DNA of 62,479 bases, from positions 1 to 62,479 of the forward strand of contig NZ_CALNWY010000024.1 of the NCBI RefSeq assembly GCF_940807255.1. The letters run 5' to 3'. The stretch comes from Mixta sp. Marseille-Q2659. Its GTDB lineage: Bacteria > Pseudomonadota > Gammaproteobacteria > Enterobacterales > Enterobacteriaceae. Of the stretch, positions 38,191-47,191 are shown piece after piece. The notes beneath the pieces were generated by a model that worked only from the letters and a program-made list of their open reading frames with translations, had not been told where the DNA came from and did not search any database. The translations under genes were made by a program, and so were the position numbers. The number at the start of each line of letters is the position of its first letter. Positions within the stretch are counted from its first letter, which is position 1.

Positions 38191-39563
38191 ATGAATGGCA
38201 AGCGATCGTTGATTGAGCGTTACGTGCTGCCGGTAGCGCTGAAGGTGGCCGGACAAAAGCATGTGCTGTCGGTGCGCGACGGCATCATCCTGAATATGCC
38301 GTTTATGCTGATTGGCTCGTTTTTCCTGATTTTCGCCTATCTGCCGGTGCCCGCCGGGCGCAAATGATGGCGGGGCTATTTGGCGACGCCTGGCGGGATA
38401 AGCTGCTCTATCCGGTAAAAGCGACCTACGACATTATGGCGATCATCTCCAGCTTCGGCATCGCCTACCGGCTGGCGGAAAAGTATCGCACCATCGATCC
38501 GCTCACCAGCGGCGCGATGGCGCTGGTGGCTTTTATCATGACCATTCCGCAGCATACGTTGTTTGCGCCGGTGGAAGGCGCGGCGCAAAAGATCGTTGAC
38601 GGCGTTATCCCGGTCGATCTGATCGGCAGTCAGGGGCTGTTTGTGGCGATCGTCATCTCATTGCTCTCAACGGAGATCTATCGTTTCGTCAGCGGACGCA
38701 ATCTGGTGATTCGCATGCCGGAAGGGGTGCCGCCTGCGGTGGCAAAATCGTTCCTCGCGTTGATCCCCGGCTTTTGCGTGCTGGCCTGCGTTCTGCTGCT
38801 GCGGCTGGCGGTTGAAGCGTCGCCCTTTGGCGATATTAACCATATGATCAGTACCATTATCGGTATTCCCATGCAGCACGTTGGCGGCACGCTGCCGGGG
38901 ATGATCTTCTCGGTGATTTTGATTGGTGTGCTGTGGACGCTGGGACTGCATGGCGATGCGATCGTGCTGGTCTTTATACAGCCGGTCTGGCTGGCGAATA
39001 TGACGGAAAACTTTGAGGCATTTCAGCATAACCAGCCGATTCCGCATATTATCACCCAGCAGTTTTACGATCTCTGGATCGCGCCCGGCGGCACCGGCGC
39101 GCTGCTTGGGCTGGTGATTTTTATGCTGCTGCGCAGCCGCAGCGTACAGATGAAGCAGTTAGGGAAGATTGCCGCGCCGGGCGCGCTGTTTAATATCAGC
39201 GAGCCGATGGTGTTCGGTATCCCGCTGGTCATGAACCCGTACTTTTTCCTGCCCTTTATTCTGACGCCGGTGGTGCTGGTATTGGTCAGCTGGTTCGCGA
39301 TGTCGCTGGGGCTGGTGGCGCCGCCCGCCGGTATCGCCTTACCTTTTACCACGCCGATTTTCTTTAGCGGCTATCTGGCGACCGGGGGACATATTTCCGG
39401 CTCGATACTTCAGGCGGTAAACCTCAGCATTTCACTGGTAATTTACTATCCGTTCTTTCGCGTATGGGATCGGTTAAAGGCGCGTGAAGAACAGGAGGCG
39501 CTGGCAAAAGCCGCTGAAGAGGCCGCGCTGGATAAAACTATGCCCGGCGGCAGCCAGGCATAA
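38191..39563 (+). pseudogene. PTS lactose/cellobiose-type IIC permease, split by a frameshift
   Basis: A membrane EIIC that would move the sugar. The first reading frame (38191-38367) encodes 58 residues: the N-terminal VLSVRDGIILNMPFMLIGSF motif region and half the first helix, ending at TGA 38365-38367. The rest continues in another frame from ATG 38364, giving 399 residues (MMAGLFGDAWRDKLLYP onward). CCCGCCGGGCGC near 38352 looks like a 1-base loss: one extra T would restore PAWAQMMAGLFGD. The stop and the new start overlap as ATGA, so re-initiation is possible, but the helix is interrupted. It could be a pseudogene, a sequencing error, or less likely two cooperating chains. Confidence 0.75.
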
Positions 39564-39577
39564 ATTGAAGCGGTCAG

Positions 39578-39607
39578 CGCTGCGCGCCTTAACGCGCGCA
39601 GCGTTTT
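39578..39607 (+). terminator. Terminator after the PTS operon
   Basis: CGCTGCGCGC (39578-39587) pairs perfectly with GCGCGCAGCG (39594-39603) around CTTAAC and is followed by TTTT. It sits at the end of the PTS operon and at the 3' end of treC, which faces it. Confidence 0.75.
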
Positions 39608-39609
39608 AC

Positions 39610-41277
39610 TCAGTGATTTTTCTTCTGATACCACCAGACCGCTTCCCACGGACGCAGCATCATTTCGCCAGGCTCCGGTTTGGCATCCGGGTAGTTGCTC
39701 ATCAGCACCTCCCAGCTCTCGCCAAAAGGTTCCTCAGGATGCCACGTCTGCGCTTCACGGCTGAAGTTCGCCATCACCACCAGCGTTTCGCCCTCATACT
39801 GACGGCGGTAGCACCATAAATAAGGATGCTCCGGTAGCAGATCGAGATAGTCGCCCCACGTCAGGATCAGATACTGCTTACGCAGCTGGATCAGCCGCTG
39901 GTAAGCGTAAAAAATCGAGTTAGGATCGGCAACCGCCGCTTCCGCGTTGATGGTTTCATAATTTTTACTCATGCCGATCCACGGCGTTCCGCTGGTGAAG
40001 CCGGCGTTTTCGCTGGCGTCCCACTGCATCGGCGTGCGGCCGTTATCGCGCGATTTGCTGGCCAGAATCGCCAGCAGGTTTTCGCTGTCGCGGCCCTGGG
40101 TGCGCAGTTCGGCATACATATTGTGGCTTTCAATATCACGATAATCGATGATGCGGGTAAAGCCGGGGTTGGTCATACCCAACTCTTCGCCCTGAAATAT
40201 ATAGGGCGTTCCCTGCATACCATGCAGCACCATCGCCAGCATTTTGGCCGACTGTATGCGATATTCGCCATCATCGCCCCAGCGCGAAACCACGCGCGGC
40301 TGATCGTGGTTACACCAGAACAGGGCGTTCCAGGCGCGGTTGTGCATACCCTGTTGCCAGTGGGTAAAAATTTTCTTTTGCGCCACCAGATCCAGTGGCG
40401 CCAGTGTCCACTTCTGTCCGTTCCAGAAATCAACTTCAACATGGTCAAAGCTGAAGACCATCGACAGCTCCTCACCCGTCAGCGAACCGTACTGCTGACA
40501 ATGCTCCAGCGTGGCGGAAGACATTTCACCGACGGTGACCAGTTCGCGTGGGCGGAAAACGTCGCGGCTCATTTCGCGCATATATTCATGGATGCGCGGG
40601 CCGTCGGTATAAAGACGCAGCCCGTCGCCGTCGGGATCGTCGGGAAAATCCTGATGTTTGGAAACCAGGTTCACCACATCCAGGCGCAGGCCGTCGATAC
40701 CACGATCGGCCCAGAAGTTGACGATCTGCTTTAGCTCAGCGCGGACGTTATCGTTTTCCCAGTTCAGGTCAGCCTGTTCCGGCGCCCACAGGTGCATGTA
40801 ATACTGATTACTTTCCGGGTGCCAGCGCCAGGCGGAACCGCCAAACTTTGATTTCCAGTTGTTCGGCGGATCGGTCGGCGTGCCGTCACGCCAGATGTAG
40901 TAATCCCGGTAGTCGCTTTGTGGATCCTGCGACTCATGAAACCAATGGTGCTGTGTGGAAGAGTGGTTAAACACCATATCGAGAATCACGCGCAGCCCGC
41001 GTTTATGCGCCTGCTCAACCAAATGGTCGAAATCGCTCATCGTGCCGTAGGCGGGATCGATGGCGGTATAGTTCGCCACGTCGTAGCCGTTATCGACCTG
41101 CGGTGAAATATAAAAAGGGGTCAGCCAGATCGCATCGACGCCCAACAGTTTCAGGTAGTCCAGACGCTGAATCACACCGGCCAGGTCGCCTGTGCCACTA
41201 CCGGTCGTATCCTGAAAGCTTTTGGGATAGATTTGATAAATGACGCCGTTCTGCCACCATGGTGGAGTTTTATTCAT
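39610..41277 (-). CDS. treC: Trehalose-6-phosphate hydrolase TreC
   Basis: GH13 enzyme of 555 residues that splits trehalose-6-phosphate to glucose and glucose-6-phosphate. The opening PPWWQNGVIYQIYPKSFQDT and the (beta/alpha)8 conserved regions are clear: DMVFNHSS, GLRLDVVNL with the nucleophile Asp, VGEMSS with the acid/base Glu, and NHDQPR. It is highly similar to E. coli TreC throughout. Unlike E. coli, no treB (trehalose PTS) or treR stands upstream; the next gene on that side is ridA, about 500 bp away. Trehalose uptake must come from elsewhere if TreC is functional. Confidence 0.96.
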   Translation of the reverse strand: MNKTPPWWQNGVIYQIYPKSFQDTTGSGTGDLAGVIQRLDYLKLLGVDAIWLTPFYISPQVDNGYDVANYTAIDPAYGTMSDFDHLVEQAHKRGLRVILDMVFNHSSTQHHWFHESQDPQSDYRDYYIWRDGTPTDPPNNWKSKFGGSAWRWHPESNQYYMHLWAPEQADLNWENDNVRAELKQIVNFWADRGIDGLRLDVVNLVSKHQDFPDDPDGDGLRLYTDGPRIHEYMREMSRDVFRPRELVTVGEMSSATLEHCQQYGSLTGEELSMVFSFDHVEVDFWNGQKWTLAPLDLVAQKKIFTHWQQGMHNRAWNALFWCNHDQPRVVSRWGDDGEYRIQSAKMLAMVLHGMQGTPYIFQGEELGMTNPGFTRIIDYRDIESHNMYAELRTQGRDSENLLAILASKSRDNGRTPMQWDASENAGFTSGTPWIGMSKNYETINAEAAVADPNSIFYAYQRLIQLRKQYLILTWGDYLDLLPEHPYLWCYRRQYEGETLVVMANFSREAQTWHPEEPFGESWEVLMSNYPDAKPEPGEMMLRPWEAVWWYQKKNH

Positions 41278-41736
41278 TGCTCAATCCTGATTGCTTATCG
41301 GGGCGAAAGCCTCCGCCCGTTTTATCGAAAAAACAGTTCTTTTTCACACTCAGTAAGGTTAGCTACTCCTTGCGATTACGACACGCCAGAGGCAGCGGAA
41401 TCCACTGAAAAAGCGTTTTTTGCTATTCGTTAACGGCGAAAAAAGGCTGTCGCTTCAAAAAGTAGCGTCCTTTCAGGCCGCTTTGGTCGGCCAGGTAAAA
41501 CTCTCTACAGGGATGTTGCAAAAATTTTCTGTCGCCGACTTTCGGTCATCCAGCGCATCCTGTCGTTAAACGATGAAATTAAGCGATCTGCTCGTCGTGC
41601 GGCGCGTTGCAATGGGTAAAAGTGTAGCAGTGGAGCGAAGCGGCGCATATGCGCACAAAAGAAAGAGCGGAAGTGCAGCGTGCGCGGATGTGCGGATTGA
41701 TAACGTCGAGTCAGGGATTGACCGCAGAAGTAGATA
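41278..41736. other. Gene-free stretch between treC and ridA
   Basis: About 460 bp with no convincing ORF. In E. coli this neighbourhood holds treB, treR and mgtA, so it may be the scar of their loss. I cannot recognise residual treB or mgtA sequence. It should carry the treC promoter on the minus strand; AGGA lies about 9 nt before the treC start. Confidence 0.5.
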
Positions 41737-41766
41737 AAAAAGCCGCGCCTGCGGGCGCGGCTTTTT
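41737..41766 (-). terminator. Terminator of ridA
   Basis: AAAAAGCCGCGCC (41737-41749) and GGCGCGGCTTTTT (41754-41766) form a perfect stem with T tracts on both strands, 14 bp past the ridA stop. Confidence 0.85.
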
Positions 41767-41779
41767 GCTGCCAGAACGA

Positions 41780-42166
41780 TTAGCGACGTACGGCGATCGC
41801 TTCGATCTCAATCTTCACATCTTTAGGCAGACGCGCCACTTCGACGCAGGAACGCGCCGGGAAAGGGGCATTATGTTCGCTGAAGAAGGCTTCGTAAGTG
41901 GCGTTGACGGTGGCGAAGTCATTCAGGTCTTTAACGAACACCGTGGTTTTCACAATATCGCTCACCTTCAGGCCGGCCGCTTCGACGATGGCCTGCACGT
42001 TTTCCAGCGACTGACGCGCCTGCGCGGCGATATCATCAGCAACCGCGCCGGTTTTCGGATCGACCGGAATCTGGCCAGAAGTGATAATCATGCTGCCCAG
42101 GTCCACGCCCTGAACGTACGGGCCGATAGCGGCAGGGGCTTTTTCCGTGCTGATTTCGCGTGACAT
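41780..42166 (-). CDS. ridA: 2-iminobutanoate/2-iminopropanoate deaminase RidA
   Basis: A trimeric YjgF/YER057c/UK114 protein of 128 residues that hydrolyses reactive enamine/imine intermediates released by PLP enzymes. Key residues fall in GPYVQGVDLGSMIITSGQIP, and the active-site Arg lies in PARSCVEVARLPKDVKIEIEAIA. The ATG at 42166 follows CAGGAGAA; the longer upstream frame is rejected. It is followed upstream by pyrI-pyrB in the E. coli order. Confidence 0.96.
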   Translation of the reverse strand: MSREISTEKAPAAIGPYVQGVDLGSMIITSGQIPVDPKTGAVADDIAAQARQSLENVQAIVEAAGLKVSDIVKTTVFVKDLNDFATVNATYEAFFSEHNAPFPARSCVEVARLPKDVKIEIEAIAVRR

Positions 42167-42243
42167 TTTCTTCTCCTGAATAAAAGTTTTGGGCGGACAG
42201 CCTGTCCGCCGCACCGTCCCCATTATAGGGAGACGAAAAGTGA

Positions 42244-42705
42244 TTACCAGTTTGCCAGCACCACGTGATGCGCAAACTCTTTCTCGCAATATTTACACTT
42301 CAGTTGCACCGTCTCGGCGCGCTTTCTGACGCTAAAACTGGAGAAGACCGGCTCGGTGCGGCTGATACAGTTGCCGTTCGGGCAGGTCAGCACGCGTTCA
42401 ATGCGTTCCGGCAGCGTCGGCTCGATTTTGGCGACCACTTCATACTCATCAATACGGTTTACCGTGGCGTGCGGCGCGTAAACCGCCAGCTGGTTGATCT
42501 GATCGTCGGTCAGGAAGGTGTTTTCGATTTTAATCAGATCTTTGCGGCCCAGCGCGCCGGAGGGCAGGTTAAGCCCGATAGTAATGCGCTGATCGGTTTC
42601 CGTCAGGCGGAACAGCGTTAAAAGCTTAAAGCCGATCTGCGCCGGAATATGATCGATGACCGTACCGCGTTTAATGGCTTCAACCTGTAATTTATCCTGC
42701 GTCAT
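42244..42705 (-). CDS. pyrI: Aspartate carbamoyltransferase regulatory subunit
   Basis: A 153-residue regulatory chain of ATCase that binds CTP/UTP/ATP and holds the catalytic trimers together. The N-terminal nucleotide-binding domain starts [21 protein letters not shown]. The C-terminal zinc domain has four Cys, two in [11 protein letters not shown] and two in LKCKYCEKE. It is 11 bp downstream of pyrB. Confidence 0.98.
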   Translation of the reverse strand: MTQDKLQVEAIKRGTVIDHIPAQIGFKLLTLFRLTETDQRITIGLNLPSGALGRKDLIKIENTFLTDDQINQLAVYAPHATVNRIDEYEVVAKIEPTLPERIERVLTCPNGNCISRTEPVFSSFSVRKRAETVQLKCKYCEKEFAHHVVLANW

Positions 42706-42716
42706 ACCTTTTCTCC

Positions 42717-43649
42717 TTACAGAACCGGATCGCTGTTAAGCACTAATGCCAGAAGCGCCTGGCGCGCATAAATGCCGTTGCCGGCCTGCTGGAAATACCA
42801 GGCGTAGGGCGTTCTATCGACGTCGGTGGCGATCTCATCCACGCGCGGCAGCGGGTGCAGCACTTTCATATTGTCGCGCGCGCCCTGTAAATCGGCGGCG
42901 CGCAGCACAAACTGCGCCTTCACGTTGGCGTATTCCGACGGATCGAGGCGTTCTTTCTGCACGCGCGTCATATAAAGAATATCGACCTGCGGCATTACCT
43001 CTTCGATGCTGGCGTGGCGGCTCCAGGCAATGCCTTTCTCATCGAGCATATCGGTAATATAGGACGGCATCGCCAGCGCCTCAGGCGCAATAAAGAAGAA
43101 GCGGTTACCGTCAAACTTCGCCAGCGCCTGCGTCAGGGAATGCACGGTGCGGCCATATTTCAGATCGCCAACCATCGCCACGTTCAGGTTGTTCAGGCGG
43201 CTTTGCGTTTCTTGAATGGTAAACAGGTCGAGCAGCGTCTGCGTGGGATGCTGGTTGGCGCCATCGCCTGCGTTCAGTACCGGAATGTTGCCGGAAAACT
43301 CGGTGGCCAGACGCGCTGCGCCTTCCTGCGGATGACGCATAACAATCGCATCAACATAGGTGCTGATAACGGAAATGGTATCGGCCAGCGTCTCGCCCTT
43401 TTTGCCCAGCGAAGTGTTGCTGCTGTCCGAAAAGCCGACCACCGATGCGCCCAGACGCTGTATCGCCGTTTCAAACGAGAGACGCGTGCGCGTAGAGGCT
43501 TCAAAGAAGCAGCTGGCAATCACCTTATGTTTCAACAGCTCCGGCTGCGGGTTCGCCTTCAGGCTGGCGGCGGCATGCAGCACCAGCTCCAGCTCCTCAC
43601 GGCTGAGATCGTTAATCGAAATAATATGCTTGTGATACAGCGGGTTCAT
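42717..43649 (-). CDS. pyrB: Aspartate carbamoyltransferase catalytic subunit
   Basis: Catalyses carbamoyl phosphate + aspartate to carbamoyl-aspartate, the committed pyrimidine step. It has 310 residues. Carbamoyl phosphate-binding STRTR, the flexible 80s loop [12 protein letters not shown] and the 240s loop with MTRVQKER are all present. The ATG at 43649 has AAGGAGA upstream, and the ATGA there joins the stop of the leader ORF. The gene sits behind a UTP-sensing attenuator. Confidence 0.98.
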   Translation of the reverse strand: MNPLYHKHIISINDLSREELELVLHAAASLKANPQPELLKHKVIASCFFEASTRTRLSFETAIQRLGASVVGFSDSSNTSLGKKGETLADTISVISTYVDAIVMRHPQEGAARLATEFSGNIPVLNAGDGANQHPTQTLLDLFTIQETQSRLNNLNVAMVGDLKYGRTVHSLTQALAKFDGNRFFFIAPEALAMPSYITDMLDEKGIAWSRHASIEEVMPQVDILYMTRVQKERLDPSEYANVKAQFVLRAADLQGARDNMKVLHPLPRVDEIATDVDRTPYAWYFQQAGNGIYARQALLALVLNSDPVL

Positions 43650-43804
43650 GCGTCGCTCTCCTTCAGGCGTGCCGGATTTCGGACGAAAAAAAAGCCCCTG
43701 CAATGAGGGGCTTTTTTACGATCGGGTCGCTGACGGAAGGAAACGAGCGCGCCGCCTGCATTCAGGCGTGGTTGAGCGATGTTTATTTTACGGCTCAGCG
43801 GCAT
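43646..43804 (-). CDS. pyrL: pyrBI operon leader peptide
   Basis: A 52-residue leader ORF. Its ATG (43804) is preceded by GGGAGGA. It reads through the attenuator ([14 protein letters not shown], with the U-rich FFF codons in the terminator T run) and ends at a TGA that overlaps the pyrB start (ATGA). In E. coli, coupling of pyrL translation to transcription through the attenuator makes pyrBI respond to UTP. The sequence and length differ from the 44-residue E. coli peptide, but the architecture is the same. The stop-start overlap adds possible translational coupling. Confidence 0.8.
   Translation of the reverse strand: MPLSRKINIAQPRLNAGGALVSFRQRPDRKKAPHCRGFFFVRNPARLKESDA
43686..43717 (-). 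terminator. pyrBI attenuator
   Basis: On the minus strand AAAAAAGCCCC, loop TCATTGCA, GGGGCTTTTTTTT. The hairpin lies inside the leader ORF, about 40 bp before the pyrB start. Confidence 0.85.
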
Positions 43805-43829
43805 ATGTCCTCCCGGCAAATTGTCGGGA

Positions 43830-43857
43830 ATTATACGCATCCGGCTTTCGGCTTCAA
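43830..43857 (-). promoter_or_regulatory. pyrBI promoter
   Basis: Read on the minus strand: TTGAAG (43857-43852), 16-bp spacer, perfect TATAAT (43835-43830). It lies about 30 bp upstream of the pyrL start. Confidence 0.7.
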
Positions 43858-43887
43858 GTAAAAAAACAGACCGGTTAACCGTTTGCG

Positions 43888-44907
43888 TTACGCTAATTTC
43901 CCCGGTTTCGCCAGCGTGGCGACCATCACCGCTTTAATGGTGTGCAGCCGGTTTTCCGCCTGATCGAAAACGATGCTGTGTTCCGATTCGAACACCTCGT
44001 TGGTCACTTCCATGCCGCCGTGCAGATCGTATTGCTCCGCCATCTGTTTGCCAAGCGTGGTTTGATCGTCATGCAGAGCGGGCAGACAGTGCAGGAATTT
44101 GACGTTGGCGTTGCCGGTCAGCTGCAGCATCGCCATATTCACCTGATAATCGCGCAGCAGAGAAATGCGCTCCTGCCAGCGCTCTTTCGCTTCGCCCATC
44201 GAAACCCAGACGTCGGTATAGATGAAATCCGCCTGGTTAACGCCCTCTGCAATCTCTTCGGTAAGCAGGATATTGCCGCCGTTGTGCTTTGCCACTTCCC
44301 GGCATTCGTTAACCAGATGCGCTTCCGGCCAGCAACTTTTAGGCGCCACCAGCCGCAGATGGAGGCCCATCAATGCCGCGGCCTCCATCAGGCTGTTGCC
44401 CATGTTATTTCGCGCATCGCCTACATAGGCCAGTTTCATCTGGCGCAGTGATTTCTCCGGCAGATGTTCCTGCATCGTCAATAAATCTGCCAGCAGCTGA
44501 GTAGGGTGAAACTCATCGGTCAGGCCGTTCCACACCGGCACGCCGGCATACTCGGCCAGGGTATCAACAATTTGCTGGCCGTGGCCACGATACTGGATGC
44601 CGTCATACATGCGGCCCAGCACGCGCGCGGTATCTTTAATCGATTCTTTATGGCCAATCTGGCTGCCGCTGGGGCCGAGGTAAGTGACGCGCGCGCCCTG
44701 ATCAAACGCGGCAACTTCGAAAGAGCATCGGGTACGGGTCGACTCTTTTTCGAAGATGAGCGCGATATTTTTTCCCTGCAGGTGCGGGACTTCTTCACCA
44801 TTTTTCTTCGCGATTTTTAATTCAGCGGCAAGCGCCAGCAGGGCGTTAATTTCGGCGGGGGTAAAATCGAGCAGCCTGAGGAAATGACGTTGATAAAAGT
44901 GACTCAT
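43888..44907 (-). CDS. argI: Ornithine carbamoyltransferase
   Basis: Converts ornithine and carbamoyl phosphate to citrulline in arginine synthesis. It has 339 residues. The motifs are STRTR in [20 protein letters not shown], the ornithine-binding VWVSMGEA region and the catalytic HCLPA ([11 protein letters not shown]). It is upstream of pyrBI in the same direction, as in E. coli argI, with ARG boxes in front. argF is a K-12 paralogue name; argI is preferred from synteny. Confidence 0.97.
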   Translation of the reverse strand: MSHFYQRHFLRLLDFTPAEINALLALAAELKIAKKNGEEVPHLQGKNIALIFEKESTRTRCSFEVAAFDQGARVTYLGPSGSQIGHKESIKDTARVLGRMYDGIQYRGHGQQIVDTLAEYAGVPVWNGLTDEFHPTQLLADLLTMQEHLPEKSLRQMKLAYVGDARNNMGNSLMEAAALMGLHLRLVAPKSCWPEAHLVNECREVAKHNGGNILLTEEIAEGVNQADFIYTDVWVSMGEAKERWQERISLLRDYQVNMAMLQLTGNANVKFLHCLPALHDDQTTLGKQMAEQYDLHGGMEVTNEVFESEHSIVFDQAENRLHTIKAVMVATLAKPGKLA

Positions 44908-44930
44908 GCAGCACTCCTTGAACGATAATA

Positions 44931-44969
44931 AGTGAATTAAAATTCAATCTAACCGTATGAATATTCATT
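44931..44969 (-). promoter_or_regulatory. ArgR operator (paired ARG boxes) of argI
   Basis: The first box, AGTGAATTAAAATTCAAT (44931-44948), has perfect TGAAT-N4-ATTCA arms. The second, 3 bp further (44952-44969), keeps the ATTCA half and shows a weak left half. Paired 18-bp boxes with a 3-bp gap are the usual ArgR hexamer site. It is 24 bp upstream of the argI start. Confidence 0.8.
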
Positions 44970-45068
44970 TTCAACCCTGGCCGCAATAAACTTTTGCTTT
45001 TGTGTAGTGGCGCGGAGAGCAGTGTGGGAAAATAATCAGATTGTCTGCCAAACAGAGAGGAACCCATC

Positions 45069-45488
45069 ATGGCATATGAAGAATTGCTGGAAGAGCAGCG
45101 CGAAGAGACGCGAGCGATCATCGAAGAGCTGCTGGAAGATGGCAGCGATCCTGACGCGCTCTACACCATTGAACATCACCTTTCCTGCGACAGCTTTGAT
45201 GCGCTGGAAAAGGCGGCGGTCGATGCCTTTAAACTCGGTTATGAAGTCACCGAACCGGAAGAGCTGGAGCTGGAAGACGGCACCACCGTTATGTGCGTTG
45301 ATATCCTCAGTGAACTGGCGCTGAACCCTGAGCTGATCGATGCGCAGGTTGAACAGCTGGTGAAGCTGGCCGGTAAGCATAATGTTGATTACGACGGCTG
45401 GGGCACCTACTTCGAAGACCCGGATGCGGAAGACGAAGATGAAGAGGGCGACTATGTGGATGACGATGATAACGGCATCCGTCACTAA
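45069..45488 (+). CDS. rraB: Ribonuclease E inhibitor RraB
   Basis: A 139-residue acidic protein that binds the C-terminal part of RNase E and alters degradosome make-up. [31 protein letters not shown] (about 7-37) and [12 protein letters not shown] are conserved with E. coli. The tail is rich in Asp and Glu ([15 protein letters not shown]). AGAGGA precedes the start. It is divergent from argI. Confidence 0.96.
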   Translation: MAYEELLEEQREETRAIIEELLEDGSDPDALYTIEHHLSCDSFDALEKAAVDAFKLGYEVTEPEELELEDGTTVMCVDILSELALNPELIDAQVEQLVKLAGKHNVDYDGWGTYFEDPDAEDEDEEGDYVDDDDNGIRH

Positions 45489-45512
45489 TCACCTGCCGCG
45501 TTAACCCGATCC

Positions 45513-45540
45513 GGCGTGCCGCTTATCCGGCGCGCCTTTT
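45513..45540 (+). terminator. Possible terminator between rraB and miaE
   Basis: GGCGTGCC (45513-45520) can pair with GGCGCGCC (45529-45536), with one wobble, followed by TTTT. Confidence 0.45.
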
Positions 45541-45555
45541 AACCATAGCGATAGT

Positions 45556-46326
45556 ATGAATTACGCCGATCTCCTTGCTCCTATTCACCAGTTTCTTCAT
45601 TGCCGTACGCCCCAGGCGTGGATCGATGAGGCGCGCAAAGCGGAAAACCTTCCTTTATTACTTACCGACCACCTGGTTTGTGAACTTAAAGCGGCGCAGA
45701 CGGCCACCTGGCTGATTCGTAAATATGTGGCCGATAAGCCGAGCGGCGAGGCGATCCTGGTCTGGCTGCAACCGTATGAAGCCTTTGTGCATCGTGAAGA
45801 TCACGACAGCGGCTTTATTGAAGCCCATAAAAATCTGTCGAAGCGCATTATTGCCCGTAACGACGTGCCCTGGGGCGACGAGCTGCTGGATAAAATGATG
45901 CTGCTGATTAAGGAAGAGCTGCACCATTTCTATCAGGTATGGGAAATTATGCAGGCGCGCGGTATCGCCTATAAGAAGATTACCGCCAGCCGCTATGCGA
46001 AAGGCTTAATGCGTGAAGTCATTACTCACGAGCCGGAGACGCTGGTGGATAAGCTGATTTGTGGCGCCTATATCGAGGCGCGCTCCTGCGAGCGCTTTGC
46101 CAGTCTGGCGCCATATCTGGATGAGGAACTGACAAAATTTTATCAGTCGCTGCTGCGCTCTGAAGCGCGCCACTATCAGGATTATCTGGCGCTGGCGGCA
46201 CGCATTGCACCGTTTGATATTGCCGGACGGGTGCGGCAGATCGGCGAGGCGGAAGCGCATCTGATACAGGAACCGGATAACGAACTGCGCTTTCACAGCG
46301 GCGTTCCGGCCTGGCGGATGGCGTAG
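45556..46326 (+). CDS. miaE: tRNA-(ms2io6A37) hydroxylase MiaE
   Basis: Di-iron monooxygenase that hydroxylates the isopentenyl group of ms2i6A37 in tRNA, an O2-requiring step. It has 256 residues. The ferritin-like diiron ligands are carried by EELHHF, IEARSCERF and SEARHYQDY (E and ExxH-type motifs). It is absent from E. coli K-12 and present in Salmonella near argI/rraB, which fits the position here. Confidence 0.94.
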   Translation: MNYADLLAPIHQFLHCRTPQAWIDEARKAENLPLLLTDHLVCELKAAQTATWLIRKYVADKPSGEAILVWLQPYEAFVHREDHDSGFIEAHKNLSKRIIARNDVPWGDELLDKMMLLIKEELHHFYQVWEIMQARGIAYKKITASRYAKGLMREVITHEPETLVDKLICGAYIEARSCERFASLAPYLDEELTKFYQSLLRSEARHYQDYLALAARIAPFDIAGRVRQIGEAEAHLIQEPDNELRFHSGVPAWRMA

Positions 46327-46352
46327 TTTGTCTGCAATGACCAACGTTCAGG

Positions 46353-46392
46353 CGCTACACCCAATTGTACTGTCATTGCTGTAGCGATTTTT
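46353..46392 (+). terminator. Terminator-like hairpin after miaE
   Basis: CGCTACA (46353-46359) pairs with TGTAGCG (46380-46386), then ATTTTT. A nested repeat, GCAATGAC (46334-46341) with GTCATTGC (46372-46379), offers an alternative fold. The remaining 46393-46551 shows no gene. Confidence 0.5.
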
Positions 46393-46543
46393 AAAACGGG
46401 CGAGGCAGGCAAAGCGCAGTAAAGATGACCAGCGCCGCTGTTCGATACTATAAAATCCCTTAATTTATAATTGCATCCATGGCTGTTATTTCACGCAAAA
46501 ACCGGACTTCATCATTAACAAATCGGTTAACAGCAGATGTAAA

Positions 46544-46566
46544 AAAGGCGCTTACAGCGCCTTTAA
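46544..46566 (-). terminator. Terminator of yjgM
   Basis: On the minus strand AAAGGCGC, loop TGTAA, GCGCC then TTTTTT. The hairpin includes the yjgM stop codon itself. Confidence 0.7.
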
Positions 46567-47055
46567 CATCCGTACTTCGCAATCGACGTGGCCGGTGCAG
46601 CCCATGGGGCCGTCGATATGCTGAAAACCGAGCTTTTCATACAACCGAATCGCCTGCGTCAGGCTGGCGGTAGTTTCCAGGTAACAGCGCTTAAAACCAC
46701 GCTCGCGTGCGAAATCGAGTGCCTGTAGCGCCAGCCGATGCGCCATACCGCGTCCGCGCAGCTGCGGCAGAAAATACATCTTTTGCAGTTCACATATGTC
46801 CGGCTCGCTGCACTGCAGCGGCGCAATACCACCGCCGCCAACGATATGGCCATCCAGCTCAATCACCCAGTAAGCGCTGTTCGCCTCGCTGTAGAGTTCA
46901 AACAGACGATCCAGATTCGGGTCGGAAACGGTATAGCCTTTATCAGCGGTCAGACCGAATTCTGCCGATACGGTACGGATCACCTGCGCAATATGCGGGT
47001 TATCCGCCGCGCTAATAGGGCGAACGCAAAGTGAAGTTTCTGTCGCGATAGTCAT
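46552..47055 (-). CDS. yjgM: GNAT-family N-acetyltransferase YjgM (OatA)
   Basis: A 167-residue GNAT acetyltransferase. The motif A region is [26 protein letters not shown] (about 89-114), and the C-terminal part [41 protein letters not shown] matches YjgM. E. coli YjgM has been linked to O-acetylserine metabolism; the substrate cannot be read from sequence. Position between rraB and valS fits E. coli order. Confidence 0.9.
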   Translation of the reverse strand: MTIATETSLCVRPISAADNPHIAQVIRTVSAEFGLTADKGYTVSDPNLDRLFELYSEANSAYWVIELDGHIVGGGGIAPLQCSEPDICELQKMYFLPQLRGRGMAHRLALQALDFARERGFKRCYLETTASLTQAIRLYEKLGFQHIDGPMGCTGHVDCEVRMLKAL

Positions 47056-47134
47056 AGGCCTGGCTCAGGTAAAGAAAATCAAAAGGAATGTAATAGCACT
47101 GCTTATCTGTCGATGCAATCGCAGCGGGCAGGCC

Positions 47135-47171
47135 CATAAAAAAACCGTGGACAGGTTGCCCCGCCACGGTT
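47135..47171 (-). terminator. Terminator of the pepA-holC-valS unit
   Basis: On the minus strand AACCGTGG (47171-47164) and CCACGGTT (47150-47143) pair around a 13-nt loop and are followed by a T run. It lies about 20 bp past the valS stop. Confidence 0.85.
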
Positions 47172-47191
47172 GTTTTTAACGCTCTGACGGA

